Source: Muscardinus avellanarius (Eukaryota; Chordata; Mammalia; Rodentia; Gliridae). From it: a stretch of 64,000 nucleotides of DNA. A program made the position numbers and the translations under genes. The DNA is taken from contig OY726571.1 of NCBI GenBank assembly GCA_963383645.1, forward strand, positions 80,063,108 through 80,127,107. The letters run 5' to 3'. This document shows positions 44,512 to 56,893 of the stretch, piece after piece (position 1 is the stretch's first letter; each line of letters opens with the position of its first letter). A model generated the notes under the pieces. It worked only from the letters and a program-made list of their open reading frames with translations, made no database searches and was not told the DNA's origin.

Positions 44512-44712
44512 GGGGAGAAAAGGTAATAAGAATTGAACCCAGGAGCATTCTGCCTCTGAGCTCCACCTTTAACATTATTTTATTTTAAAAGAGGATCTCA
44601 CTAAGTTTCTGAGGGAACCACTAAGTTGCCGAGGGCTGGCCTTCAACCTGTGATCCTCCTTTCTCAGCCACCCAAGTACTGAGATTATAGGTGTGTGCCA
44701 CCAGTCCCAGCT
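44512..44712 (-). mobile_element. Type I SINE with 18-19 bp TSD
   Basis: Antisense copy inside the old L1, with aagaattgaacccaggagca, ttctgcctctgagctccacc, gatcctcctttctcagccac and ggtgtgtgccaccagtccca. cagttgatgaacatgaatt (44491-44509) and cagttgataaacataatt (44713-44730) flank it. The T-rich tail is largely lost. Confidence 0.9.
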
Positions 44713-44764
44713 CAGTTGATAAACATAATTGTTGCTATTATGTTTTTGGCTATCATTAATTAAT

Positions 44765-47690
44765 TCAATTATTACTATGAAGCCAATCACATTTCAAATG
44801 TAGAAGTAAATTTGAAGTCAAGGAGACGTGTTCAGACTGTGCATGTCTAGGGGACACACATTGGGTCTCCACAGCCCTGTCTCCAAAGTGATCAGAGACC
44901 TTTTTCCCCTTTATTCTTTCCTGATCTGCTGACATATTTGTTTTCATACCTCTGAGACTGTCATGATGTTTTCTTTAGTGAGGTTGGTTCTGATGCATCT
45001 AATGTCTTTTTCTATCTCTGAATACAGCCGCAGAGATGAATTCATAATGGATATTAAGCTCTTAAAAAGGGTGCAAGCACTGCATTCTCTGGGTGGTGAC
45101 AAGTGACAGCTCCTATAGCACTCTAATACAGGTGAGGACATGTGTCTGGAGTACCCATAAGATAGACTCAGTCTTCTGACATCATTTACATACATTGATG
45201 ACATCTAAAGATAATCTCATTCCAGGAGAATTAAAAATAAGTAGTAGAAAACAAGAAAGTAATTGAGACCAATTCTGTTTAAAAATTGTATATCTGGATA
45301 TTATCTATGAATGTTGCCATCCTTCACCTCTATTCTGGTGTTTTACCAAAGTACCATTCATTATCATATTCCCTTATAGAAACAATTTTCCTTGTTCATT
45401 ACATTAATAATACAATGACTTCTTGCTGGTGTGCCAAATAATTAATCCTCTACAAGTAGATTTGGTTTAATTTAAACATGCTAATCTTTTTGCACTTTTC
45501 AAGGAGGAAGTGAGACATCACCTAACAGATAATTAGTTTTAGCAGTTCCACAGTATACTTCACAAATGATGGGGAAGCATTGATTTGTGTAGAGCAGCCA
45601 GAAAATGTTAACTAACCTAGGTTACATTACAAGGAGACTATGTGAAATGAGATGGCATAACTGATTGGGGGCAAAAGAGAACATGCTTGAGGCAACTTCA
45701 AAAGCTAGAAATAACAGAATCTAGGGCTCTTTAATTTTGAGACAAGATGAACTGTGTGATAAACAAGGCGAAGTGAGGAATAAATTGTGCATTAGGTAAA
45801 ATATTTCTCGGGCTAATCATGTTTTGTTTTCCTTGGGGTAGAAAACTAAGACCAAGGAGGTAGGGCTTGTTGCAGAAGTGTCTTTTTGATGAGCTGAGCT
45901 CAAGAGTACTCAAGGCAAATACTGATTCCAGAGAGAAGCAGATTCAGCCAAGGTACAGCATCAGAAAATGTCAGGTTATGGTCACTGCTGGAAGTTAAGT
46001 AGATTATGGATAGGTTTGAGGAGACCTGTCCATTCGTGGCAATGTTGCAGCTGGAGGGGGATTGAGCATTAGAGCCAATGATTTGTGGGAACACCTGGCA
46101 GTTGTTAGGCTTTGTCAGAATTAGGTTCAGAGCTGAGTTCAACCACTTGAGAAAAATTGAGGTATGAGATCAGGTAAATTCTACTCTAAAGTAGAGACAG
46201 AGCCAGGGTTGTTATTTTATATGTAGTACATTATGGAAGCAGGGAGAAGGGAATGAGGGGAAATATATTACTTTATCTTAGAGAGTTTGTAGACAACGAG
46301 GGCTCATCTGTGACACAAAACTACCTGGTCTGTTGACATTAGACCTAATTCCACACTCCAAGTCATAGTTCATGTATTAAGAAGAGAAAGCATTGGGTTT
46401 CAGGAAGGGAAGGTTTAAAAATAAAAGATGACTTTAGAATAGGTACAAGCCATTACTTCTTGAGAAAGATGAGGGAAGCTGAGGGAAATTTACTGTGACC
46501 TTACATCAGTCTTTTCCTTTAACATATTAGAGATGTGATGCCCATTGGGTCAGAACATGGGTTTAACATGAATGAATGTAAAGATGAAGACACTGGGATC
46601 TGAGAAGCAGTTGACAATCTCCCTTTGATGAAAATTAAGACTTTCTCCCTAGTACCGTATTGAAAGTGCTACCTTTCAAAACGTTTCAAATATTTTTGGC
46701 TACCACTGTGGGTGACATGTTTGCTGTAAATACCGAGGAGCCTACTGATTCTCACTAGACTAATGTATTCTTCAGAGACTCCATTTAATAGAAGAGTACT
46801 GTCTCGCCCCCAGTGCTGGAGTCCACGAGTCCAAGATTCAGGGATCAGGGCAAGAGTGTATCCTCTCATCATTACACAAAATAATCACTCACTTTTTGTG
46901 TCTTCTCCCAAGAATTTCGAAATTTTCCACCTTGGATGTCTCTTTTCTTTAAAAAGCAAGGATATCTCATGGGGACAATAACTAGTTCCCACAGGTCATT
47001 TGAATTCCACATGCAACTGAACTTACAAAGCTGTAGATTTCATTACTGGCTAGTGATTCACTCATACTGATGAAACTGGGTTTCTACTACACAATAGGGC
47101 CCAGAGTGCTGTAAATAAAAGTCAAGGTCTTCTCTATGACACTTCTAAGATTTTTCAGGTGAAAATGTCAACATTAATGGAAAATTACCACAAGTCCTTG
47201 CCCCTGGCCAGGGTAGGGAATATGCTCCCTGCTCCCTGAGGATTCAGACCCTTCAGAAATGAAATCTGGGTTACTCACCTAGATAAAGAATCTCCTTAGT
47301 TGAGGGCAAAGAAAGGAACATGGGTCCTGAAAGAAGGAAGCTATATCCTATTCCGGGGCTTCATGGCTAGAAATGAAAATAATGCTGAGCAGATCTTCAG
47401 GGTCTATCTCCTGCTTCTTACACATGTATGCACACACATACACATGAGCACACACTCATGCGTTACCGATTACTGCCCGATATTTCAATTAATTGATGAG
47501 CACTTCCCCTACAATTGAACACTTACAGTTGGACGTTTCCTCCTCTAAAAATTTCCTACTATCAACTCTGCTTTGTTAAGCATGTTTGTGCATATATAAT
47601 ATGCTCATCTTCAGTTACATAGACTACATTACCAAAAGTATAATTGCTGGATATAAAAAAGTATAGTCAAAATAGGTATTTAAAATAGTT
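44765..47690. other. Unique sequence, no gene or clear transposon
   Basis: About 2.9 kb of mixed composition. Short open frames on both strands (for example 44944-45204, 45900-46142 and overlapping 46669-46981) lack recognisable domains. A CA-rich tract lies at 47422-47461. Confidence 0.45.
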
Positions 47691-47694
47691 TTTA

Positions 47695-47906
47695 AGCCGG
47701 GCATGGTGATGCACACTAGTAATCCTAGCATTTTGGAGGCTGAGACAGGAGGATTGTGCAGGTTCGAAGCCAGTCTCAGCAACTTAGTTAGGCCCTTTGC
47801 AACTCAGTGAGTCCCTGTCTCAAAATAAAGAATAAAAAATAGGGCTGAGGGTGTTGCTTGGAGGTAGAATTCCCCTGGGTTCCATCTCCAGTACTGCAAA
47901 AATAAT
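47695..47906 (+). mobile_element. Type I SINE
   Basis: Complete order: taagccgggcatggtgatgc, gcaggttcgaagccagtctc, ctcaaaataaagaataaaaa, gagggtgttgcttggaggta, ttcccctgggttccatctcc. The tail passes into a trinucleotide microsatellite. Confidence 0.93.
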
Positions 47907-47934
47907 TGATGATGATGATGATGATGATGATGAC

Positions 47935-47967
<33 letters not shown>
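47907..47967. repeat. (GAT)n then (AAT)n compound microsatellite
   Basis: About nine GAT units (47908-47933), then about eleven AAT units to 47967. It bridges two SINE copies and encodes poly-D/poly-N in one frame, which is not a protein. Confidence 0.97.
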
Positions 47968-48128
47968 TTTAGTACTTGGGAGGCTGTAACAAGAGGATCA
48001 CAAGTTCACAGCCAGCCTCTACAATTTAGTAAGACTCTGGGTCTACATAAAAAACAAAATAGGGTGTAGCTCAGAGGTAGAATGACCCTTGTGTTCCACC
48101 CCCAGTACCTCAAAAAATAAATAAATGA
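47968..48128 (+). mobile_element. Type I SINE, 5'-truncated
   Basis: It starts inside the left half (agtacttgggaggctgtaac) and continues through agactctgggtctacataaa to gggtgtagctcagaggtaga and a (AAAT) tail. Confidence 0.85.
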
Positions 48129-48129
48129 A

Positions 48130-48625
48130 ATAGTCTTAACATGTATTGGAATACACATTCACTCAGAAGTTCTAATGTTATCATTCTCAACAGTGAGTCT
48201 TACCTTTTATCTAGAAATAAAATACTGATCTCATATGCAACTATTGGATTACATTGCTATATTTATTGATGTTTAACTTTATAGACTGAAATTATAAGTA
48301 AGATTTGTTTACATTGTTGTTGAATTTTTTGTTTTTAGTGTTTGTTTCACATTGTAAAGGATATTCATGTGTTACTTCTATTTACTCTTTTGCATTAGGA
48401 TTCATTACCAATAGATCCCAAGCTTATTGTCTTGCTTTTTGTCATCTGATTTACAAATGTTTTTATTTTAAAGAGTTAAATCTACGTTTCCTTTTGAAAT
48501 TCACTTTTTCCTTTCCAATGGCATGTACGAGTTATGCAAGTTTAGAAAAATAAGATGAGTGGTTCGTGTACCCCTTTAAGGGCATTTATTTCTCCTACTC
48601 ATTTTGTACTTAAACACATCTTGTC
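48130..48625. other. AT-rich unique sequence
   Basis: An 82-codon plus frame (48305-48553), rich in aromatic and hydrophobic residues, reflects the T-rich composition. No domain recognised. Confidence 0.45.
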
Positions 48626-48629
48626 TTCC

Positions 48630-48745
48630 TTAGCAGCTTAAAATCCTTGCGGGTCAAGTCTCTGCTTTATTCATTTCTAAATAGCCTTAAAACATGTAGC
48701 AAGGGCTTAATAAATATGTTGTTAAATGAAGAAATATGAATTAAT
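48630..48745 (+). mobile_element. L2 3' terminus
   Basis: ccttgcgggtcaagtctctg, ctttattcatttctaaatag and gcttaataaatatgttgtta aatgaag match the L2 end (gggcagggactttgtctgtc..., ...cagtaaatatttgttgaatgaatg). Confidence 0.65.
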
Positions 48746-48749
48746 AAAC

Positions 48750-50085
48750 ATGTACTTTATCAGCTTTATAAACACTTTTCAAAAGGGCCCAAGGCATTGC
48801 ACATTTATTAAGTCTGATATATTCTCTTCTGCTTGTTTACATTCAATAAAAAAATTCTATCCTTGTACACATCATGAAAAAATCATCTTAAGCTAAGAAC
48901 TGACATTATACCTGAGCATTTCAAAATAAATTTCATTGACAAGGAAGTTTCTTGCTAAAAACTTCTACTATAATTTGTCATCTCGTGAATTTTTCTCTTC
49001 CATTCATTTATTTTTAATATATATGATGCCTCTAAGCATTTTCATAAGGAATTACTATTCTGTTTAACTACCATGTGCTATTGAAATATTCCATAAATAA
49101 ACCAAGGGAATCCCAAAACTGCAGAAGATGAAGCAATATTTTGAGATCCAGCAAGTTACTGAGAATCTCTTTCCTCTTAGAAATTTGCCTTGGTTTGGGT
49201 TATTTATTGCCATTCAATTGAAATGGAATCATAAGCTAAACTTAATTCATTGAATTCAAAAGAATATTAGGTATCTTTATTTGCTGGTGTCAAATATGAG
49301 ATTACAACCACCATGGTATGATTTTCCTTTTATAAAAAATATTTAAAACTTCATTTTAAAAAAAATTCCAAAAATTATTTTAGGAAGAAGTAAAATCTAA
49401 CTTTCTAGTAATCATAATAATTTTTTGCTAATGTTTGCACTTTTATTTTGAGGAAACAATGGAAAAATAACTATTATATAAATTCCTTTATTTTCTATTC
49501 CACAGATACTATTCTGAAGGGGCTATTACTTTTAGACCCATATTACTAGATCTGTATTATTTAGAGTAATAGCATTGTAGATGAAAGTCCTTAGATGAAC
49601 TAGTCTCACCTTGCTCACAAGTCAATTATGCCAATCCTTTATATTTTTAAAAAAAATGGTTGTTTGGGTAATGGATGGCATATTCTGCTTCCACCAGTAA
49701 GAAGATCTGAGTTCACACACTTGTTCCCAAACATTCCCATCATACATTTCGGGGTACCATTCCTCCTAACTTGAAAACACAAAGCAGGCATTGGTCTGAT
49801 CTGTCATGTCTGCCCCTTCCTTTACGTCCCTAGAAGATTATTTGTTCCTGCACCTTTGTCGTAAATTGGAAATTTATGATCTTGAGCCTTTCTTTTCATT
49901 ACTAGGTTTTCTGATATCATCAAAATCATCTGTTGCACACCATAGTCTATAACTTGCAGTCACTCATGATATCCTAAAACATTCTCCTCCGTTAAATCCA
50001 ATGGCTCCCCTCTGTCGCACTCCTCACTCATTCACACTTTCCTAGCCTTTGCCAATTAATAGTCCATATAAAGGGATTCCATTCC
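48750..50085. other. AT-rich unique sequence
   Basis: No confident repeat. The stretch near 49990-50060 (aaatccaatggctcccctct) is reminiscent of an L2 internal segment but too short to assign. Confidence 0.4.
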
Positions 50086-50089
50086 AGAA

Positions 50090-50262
50090 CTCCTTGTAAT
50101 CCCAGTTCGTGGGAGGCTGAAACAGGAGGACTCGGGTTCATAGCCAGCCTCAGCTACTTAGTGAGACCCTGTTTCCAAATAAAGAATAAAAAATCGGCTG
50201 AGGGTGTAGCTTGGAGGTAGAATTCCCCTGGGTTCCATCCCCAGCACTACAAGAAAAAAAAT
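50090..50262 (+). mobile_element. Type I SINE, slightly 5'-truncated
   Basis: It starts at actccttgtaatcccagttc and continues gggaggctgaaacaggagga, tagtgagaccctgtttccaa, ggctgagggtgtagcttgga, ttcccctgggttccatcccc and an A-rich tail. The right half is close to the type I consensus. Confidence 0.92.
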
Positions 50263-50980
50263 TCTAGCTGAATACTAATCTAGGGGTACTTTCTTTTTTT
50301 AAAGAAAGGGTCTTTTATTCTTGCTCTTATCCTTCTGACATTAAAAAAAAAAAAACAGAAACTTCAGTATCATTGATTTATTGTTTCCCTCTGCTTGGCA
50401 GTGAGGTTTATGTTTCCAGCCAATCTACCTATACAATGCTTTGTCTAAAAATATTTCCACATGTGCCGAGATAACAACAAACCACATCACATAACAGAGT
50501 CATGACAGTAGATTTCCAGGTGGTCTTTCTAAAAGCTACTTACATATACCTTCAAATATGAGATGAGTAAGAAAAAAGAAAATGAAACTACTAGTCATGA
50601 GATAAAAGGGATATTTCATATTGTAAAAGAGATACAGACTAGCTCTGGAAGGATATGACCTTTAATCAATTTCAAAGAAGAAATAAATATATGTATTATA
50701 AATTTTATTTACTTCAAGAAGAATTAACCCCTCATCTTTCATATGAGTTGATAAGAAATTTTTAAAAAGAGGAGGTCTTGTTTTGTTTTATTTTGTTTTT
50801 TGCTTTGCTTTGATACTTGTACCTGACACATCTTAAAATTGACAGTTTATCAAGTTTGAAACTAAACTTTTCTATTGAATCTCAGTCAGTGCATGTAGTA
50901 AACAAAATGAAATAGGTAGGAATCATTGCTTCAACAAGTCATCCTGCCCCCCCCCCCCCCCGGCCCAGGCATTCTTTCAG
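50263..50980. other. Unique sequence with poly-A and poly-C tracts
   Basis: An A-run near 50342-50356 and a pure C-run of 15 at 50947-50961, which is rare in this AT-rich window. No exon or transposon recognised. Confidence 0.6.
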
Positions 50981-50984
50981 CTGC

Positions 50985-51330
50985 TGGAGCTGTGACGTCT
51001 AACAAGATAGGTGAGATTTCAGAGTTCATGGAGATGAAGCTCATGGAGCTTTTGTTCCAATGGGGAACACAATGAATAATGGGAAAAAATAAGCTAATTT
51101 CAGATAATAGCAAGGGCAAGGAAGACAATGAACAGAGTATTATGATAAAATAATGATGGAAAATGGTGGACAGGGTTAAAGCAACATTATAAGCCTGAAC
51201 TCAAATAAAACCTTTCAGGAATAGCTGATGTGGAAAGTGACTGTCAGGAACAATTATAAGAGTGGGGCAGCATGGGACGGGTGGCAGCTGAGTAATGTCT
51301 CAGAAGGTGTCTCCCAGAGGAATACCAGTG
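50985..51330 (-). mobile_element. Possible L2-related ancient repeat
   Basis: Words such as gaagctcatggagcttttgt, ccaatggggaacacaatgaa and gtggaaagtgactgtcagga resemble the antisense of an L2 3' region (aatgtaagctccatgag..., ...tgtcacctcctcagagagg). The match is loose. Confidence 0.3.
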
Positions 51331-51334
51331 TGAA

Positions 51335-52015
51335 TAGCTGTTCATGTTCACAAGAGCTAAAGTATTCAGGGGAGGGACCACAATACCTGATCTGAGAATA
51401 ACAACAACAAAAAACAAATATAACTTGAAGAAGGCAGGAAGAGGTTACCTGAGATGCTCCCTTCCCAATTATGAACAGCTGGAGAGAGAAGCTTCTTACT
51501 GGCAGAGAGAAAATGAAACCTAGATGTTAGGCTTGAAATTCAGTACCAGGAGTACAATGGTGAGGGCTAGTGCTGGGCAAAACTCAAGAGAGAGTGGCAT
51601 GAGATTTTTCAAGTATTAAAGAAAAAAATTTGTTAAACAATAATACTTATTTTTAACAAAAATTATCCTTTTGCAGTGAAGGAAAGAAAATACATTCCTA
51701 GACAAAAACTCAGAGAATATATCTCCACAGAATTATAAGACACAATAAGGTTTTTCTGAAAGATATAAAAAGTAGTGAGTAATAAGAAAACACTGGGAGG
51801 TATAAAACTCACTGGTAAGAATAACTCCACTGGTGAATTCAGAATACTGTCATATTGTAAACATGATGCACAAAACATTCAAATTTTTAGCATAAAGACA
51901 TAAAAACAAAGCAAATTAAAAATAGCTTGATTTTGTTAAGAGGTAGGCAATGCAAGAGATGTAAAAAACAGACTTCAAAAACTAAAAATATGAGAAGAAA
52001 TAGAGACAAGTGCAG
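51335..52015. other. Unassigned sequence
   Basis: No gene or confident repeat recognised. Some A-rich words near 51960-52010 could be L1-derived. Confidence 0.35.
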
Positions 52016-52021
52016 TTCAGG

Positions 52022-53835
52022 GTGTTTTTTTTTAATATTTTTACTGGTGCATTGTAGTCGTACATCTTAATGGGGTACAAGATGGTAAGAGGCATCCATG
52101 CACACATCACTCATTTAGACCTTCCCCATTTCCCACCCCATTCCTCCCCCTCCATTCTTCTCATGTTTGGCTTACTGATTGACTTTGATGTGTTTATGAA
52201 TGTACATCATGTACATTAGGACTTTCCCTCTTCCCCCTCCCAACACCCCATTTAGGTCACCTTATTTGCTCATCTATAGTTTCTCCTCATATAGAATTCT
52301 TCCTATGACACTTTTTCTCCCTAGCTTCCAAATATTAGGGAGAACATCCATTTTTTTTTTACTTTTTGTGACTGACTAAACTCACTTAGCATAATGTTTT
52401 CCAGTTCCATCCATTTTCCCACAAATGATGTAATTTTTTCTTTATGTCTGAGTAAATTCCAGTGTGTACATATCCCATAGTTTTTTAACCATTCATCTGT
52501 TGATAGACATCTTGGCTGGTTCCATAGTTTGGCAATGGTGAATTGTGCAGCTATGAACATAGGTCTACATGCATTATTTAGGTAGTTTGATTTGCATTCT
52601 TTTGGGTAGATACCGAGAAGTGGTATTGCTGGATCATATACTAAGTTCATTTCCATTCTTCTGAGGAGCCTCCATACTTTTTTGTAAAGTGGTTGCATTA
52701 ATTTGCAATCCCACCAACATTTTAGAGTTCCCACTTCTCCACATCCTCACCATCATTTGTTGTTGCTTGTGTTTTTAGTGATTGCCATTCTAATTGGAGT
52801 TAGGTGAAATCTAAGGGCAGTTTTGACTTGCATCTCTCTGATTGCTAAAGATGTTGAGCATTTTTTCATACATTTATTTGGCATGTGAATTTTTTCTTTT
52901 GTGAAGTTTCTTTTTAGTTTACTTGTCCATTTTTTGATTCTTTGTTTACTTAGCACTGAGTTTCTTGAGTTCTTTGTATATTCTCTATATTAGTCCTCTA
53001 TCAGAGAAATAGTTGGCAAAAATTTTATCCCATTCTGTTGGCTCTCTTTTGAGGTTCTTGATCATTTACATTGCTGTATAGAAGCTCTTCAGTTTAATGC
53101 AAGTCCACGTATTGATCGGTTTCTGTGCCTTTTGAGGTCTTGTTGAGAAAGTTTTTACCTGTGCCTATATGTTGAAGTGTTGGACATAAACCTTCTTCAA
53201 GAAGTTGCATGTCTCTTGTCTGATTTCCAAATCTTTGATCCATCTTGAATTGATTCTTGTACAGGGGTTTATTTCCATTTTCTGCATATAGTTAACCAGT
53301 TTTGCCAACACCATTTGTTGAAGAGGCTATCTTTCTTTCAGTATATGTTTTTGGCCCCTTTGTATAAAATCAATTGGCTGTAAATATATGGATTTGTTTC
53401 TGAGTCTTCTTTTCTGCTCCATTGGTCTATGTGTCTGTTTTTGTTCCAATACCATGTTGTTTTTTTTTATTACTATGGCTTTGTAGTATAGTTGAAGTCA
53501 AATATTGAGATATCTTCTGCATGGTTCTTGTTGCTGAGAACTATTTTGGCTATTCTGGGATTTTTGTTGTTCCAAATGAACTTAAGGACGATTTTTCTAT
53601 GTCTGTGAGGAATGACCTTGGTAATTTAATGGGTATTATGTTGAATCTGTAGACCAACATTTTGGAAGAATGAGCATTTTGATGATACTTATTCTGCCTA
53701 TCCAAGAACATGGAAAATCTTTTCATATCCTAAGTTCTTCTTTGATTTCTTTTTTCAACATTTTATACTTTTCTTTGTGGAGGTCTTTTATATCCTTGGT
53801 TAGATTTATTCCAAGTATTTTTTTTTTGGTAGGAT
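52022..53835 (-). pseudogene. L1 copy, 5'-truncated: ORF2 C-terminal half plus 3'UTR
   Basis: It starts with a T-run and the complement of the L1 terminus (tttttactggtgcattgtag). A C-rich region (52127-52165) mirrors the G-rich 3'UTR. The minus frame 52321-52734 contains [35 protein letters not shown] and VGKWMELENI, the conserved C-terminal tract of L1 ORF2. A second frame (52753-52956) holds MKKCSTSLAIREMQVK. From about 53000 to 53835 the non-LTR order continues (ttttgccaacaccatttgtt, ttttgttccaataccatgtt, aagaatgagcattttgatga). Stops and frame shifts break it, so it is non-functional. Confidence 0.92.
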
Positions 53836-53839
53836 ATCC

Positions 53840-54175
53840 TGATTGGAAGTGTTTTTTGGATTTTAGTGAGGCTGAGGCAAGATGGTGCCACTGCAACCAC
53901 AGTTGGAGGTGGGCGAGTACTTTTCTGCTCTCTATACTGCCTTCTAGCTCTTGTTCCTGTGGCCCTTCAATTCTCAGTGCTCTGTTCAAATTTATGCTGG
54001 TAACTTCCTTTTGTCAAGATGCTGTTTTCATGGTGATAGAGTTTGGGTTTCATCAGGACTGATATGTGCTGCTTCCCTTGGTCTCCATCTTTCCGGATTA
54101 AAAACAACAAAATGGATGTTTTTATTAGCATTTTTTCTTTCTTTTCCTATGTTTGCAATTATGTTAAGTTAGTAT
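53840..54175. other. Unassigned block between two L1 copies
   Basis: This mixed-composition block does not continue the antisense L1 on its left. It contains aggctgaggcaagatggtgc (53868-53887), loosely like the AAGATGG words of L1 5' ends. Overlapping plus frames (53670-54062, 53951-54172) have no recognisable domain. It could be an inverted 5' segment of the L1, a different repeat or target DNA. Confidence 0.3.
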
Positions 54176-54179
54176 TGTT

Positions 54180-56160
54180 TCAAAGTAGCCTCTTATAATC
54201 AAAAGATTTTTGTAGGCCTCCTGGTAACCACAAAGCAAAAAAATCTACAATAGATAATCAAAAATACTGAGAAAGGAATAAAAACACACTGCTGGAATAA
54301 ATCACTTAACCACAAAGGAAGACTGCAAGAGAGGAATAAAAATAGAAAGTAACTGCAATAACACTAGAAAACAAGTTGTTACAAAAGGGCTATAATAAGA
54401 CCTTACCTATCAACTACTGCCTTAAATGTAAATAGATAAAATTCTCCAATGAAAAGACATAGAATGACTGAATCGTTAAAATTCTTAAAAGTAGACCTAA
54501 CTATATGTTGCTTATGAGAAATTCACACCACCTTTAAGGATATATAAAGACCCAAAATGAAGGGAATAGATAGATGAATTTAGGATTCTATTTGCAGTGG
54601 AATCATGCAGTGGAATATAAAAGAAAGGAGGAATCGCCTTATTTATATTTTATAATATATACTTTAAACCAAAAGCAGTAAAAATAGACAAAGAAGGTCA
54701 TTGTAGAATGATAAAGCAGTCAACTCAATGAGCAGAAACAATTCTAAATATATTTTCGCTCACTATAAAAATACTCAAATGAATAGAGAAAATATTGATA
54801 GAGTTGAAAGATAGTAGACCTATCCCACTTTCATCAATGAACAGATAATACAGACAGAAGATCAACAAAGAAATGAAAGAGTCAAATTGCACCATCAACC
54901 AAATGGACCTCATAGACATCTACAGAACAATTCTGTCCAAAAGCTACAGAAAGCACATTCTCCTCATCAGCACTATACTCATGCTACCCAAAGCAATCTA
55001 TAGATGCAAGGCAATATCTATCAAAATACTGTTCTTCATAGAACTGAAAAAAACAATTCTAAAATTTATATGGAGCTACAAAGGAAGACTACAAGAGAGT
55101 CCCAAACAACCAAAACAACCAAATACATTTAAATAACAAGAACAAAGGAGGAGGCTTAGCATACAATAAAAAGCTTTAGTAATCAAAACAGAATATCATT
55201 AGCATAAAAATAAACGCAGAAATCAATGAAATAGAACACAGAGCCTAGAAATATATCCACCCATCTACACCCAACTGATTTTCTACAAAAGTGCTAAAAG
55301 CATGCACTGAAAAAAAATAGTCATTTCAATAAATTATCCTGTGAAAATTAGATATTCACATGCAAAAATGAAACTAGACTACTCTGACTAGTTACAAATT
55401 AACTCAAAATGTATTAAAGACAAGAAATAAATTATGAAACTATCACAAGAAAACATAGGGAAAATGTATTAGGACACTGGGACAAACAGGGTATTTTTTA
55501 GATTAGACCGTAAAAGCCCAAGAAATGAAAGCAAGAATAAACAAAAAGTATTACATCACATTGAAAAAACTTCTGCACAGCAAAGGAATGCTGAGATGAA
55601 TGAAGAGATGGCCTACAGAATGGAATAAAACATTTGTAAACTATGTATCTGGCAAGTGGTTAATAGCCAGAATACATAAGGAACTTTAAAATCTCAAGAG
55701 CAAAAACACAAATAACCCCGCTTAAAGACAGGTAATAGATATTAAACAGACATTTCTCAAAATAAGACATAACTTTGTGTGGGGTTATGGAGGGCTCCAG
55801 AGGGTTCTTGTGAATAAAGTTTCAGGGGCCATGATCTTGGGGGAAAAAAAGAAGACATAACAATGGCCAACAGGTGTAGAAAAAAGTGTTCAGCATCATT
55901 AACCACCAGGGAAAGGAAAATCAAACCCCAGTGAATATCACCTCATCCAATAAGAATGACTATTACCAAGAAGACAAAAATAAGCAAATGCTGGGAACAC
56001 GTGGAGGGAAGGGAACCACTGTCCGCTCTCGGTGGGCATGTAAACCGGTACAGTCATTATGGAAGACAGTGTGGAGGTTCCTTAAAACTTAAAAGTGGAA
56101 CTGCAAGAGTGCCATTTTGAGATACTCATATTCATACATATAATATGAAATTTAAAAGTT
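54180..56160 (+). pseudogene. Old decayed L1, sense, with internal deletion and a small insertion
   Basis: 54470-54960 follows the L1 endonuclease-side part of ORF2 (gacctaactatatgttgctt, agacaaagaaggtcattgta, atcaatgaacagataataca, aatggacctcatagacatct). At about 54975 it jumps to a much later part (caaagcaatctatagatgca, actacaagagagtcccaaac) and runs on to the C-terminal tract (tattcacatgcaaaaatgaaa, ttctgcacagcaaaggaa, ggtacagtcattatggaaga). The RT core is missing. A 78-bp foreign piece with TSD lies at 55774-55851. All frames are broken. Confidence 0.8.
55774..55851 (+). pseudogene. Tiny processed insertion with AATAAA, A-tail and TSD
   Basis: The 78-base piece interrupts the old L1. It carries AATAAA (55813-55818), then 25 bases, then A7 (55844-55850), and is bordered by the perfect repeat aagacataac (55764-55773 and 55852-55861). 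This is the signature of L1-mediated copying of the last ~70 bases of a polyadenylated RNA. I do not recognise the source transcript; no coding sequence is included. Confidence 0.7.
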
Positions 56161-56164
56161 CCAC

Positions 56165-56744
56165 AAGAAAAGTACCTTTTTTAAAGCTGAGCATCAAACA
56201 ATGGAAGAAAGATGTTAAAAGACTTCCCCTTTGAATGGACAGTTGTGTCAAATAGTTGACAAAACCACAAACCATTGTACACATATTTTATTATGAGAAG
56301 AAAAGATAGGATTTTTTCAAAAAAAAAGGAAGTTTTCCAGATCTTTACTAAGTGGTCATTCTAGTATAAAGCACACTAGTAAAGCAATACTGAAATTCAT
56401 TCTTATCGAAACTTAGTTGTTCTGGTGATAAGTATCAGGCGCCAGACTTCACAGTGTTCAACCTCCTATTTTCACGAGAGATAAATATTACTTACCAGAT
56501 GTCTGTCTTTTGAAAATACTATTCTGTTCTCTTTTTTCAAAGAAAGAAAACAATTCTTGAACACTGTCATTCAACCAATTGTGTTAGGACTTGTTGGGCT
56601 CCACTAGAACACCATGGAAACAATAGTTCTTATTCCATGAGTCACAACTCTGTGTGCCATCCATCAGCAACAGTTACTCTGACACCCTGCTTGCCACACA
56701 CATGCCGTCCATGTGACACACATGAGAGAATTTTTAAAGCAATC
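56165..56744. other. Unique sequence
   Basis: No confident repeat. 56637-56744 has a small CpG-containing stretch (acacatgccgtccatgtgac, itself an imperfect inverted repeat around 56697-56716). Confidence 0.4.
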
Positions 56745-56893
56745 AAAAGGGAGTACAGATGCCAGGCGTGGTGGTGCATGCTTGTGATCCCAGCATTCTG
56801 GAGGCTGAGACAGGAGGGTCGTGGTTTGCAGTCTCAGCTACTACTTAGTGAGGCCCTTTGCAATTTATTAAGACCCTGTTTCAAAATAAAGAA

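Larger units (their letters stand above)
43540..44760 (-). mobile_element. Old L1 3' region, antisense, split by two insertions
   Basis: Three pieces rejoin in order. 43540-43763 has tttaaaattcaccatgttaa, gatcaccactatctaatgca and taatcaccaacctactttct. 44316-44511 has gtgtttgcctattggacatt, ggcttctttcactttgcatg, aaggttcattacaaataaat and ccactatattaaacattctt. 44713-44760 has cagttgataaacataattgt. This is the usual antisense L1 3' sequence. A composite element (43764-44315) and a SINE (44512-44712) interrupt it. Confidence 0.8.

Noticed and set aside
47851..48069. Frame with poly-D and poly-N
   Set aside because: It is the (GAT)n(AAT)n tract between two SINE copies.
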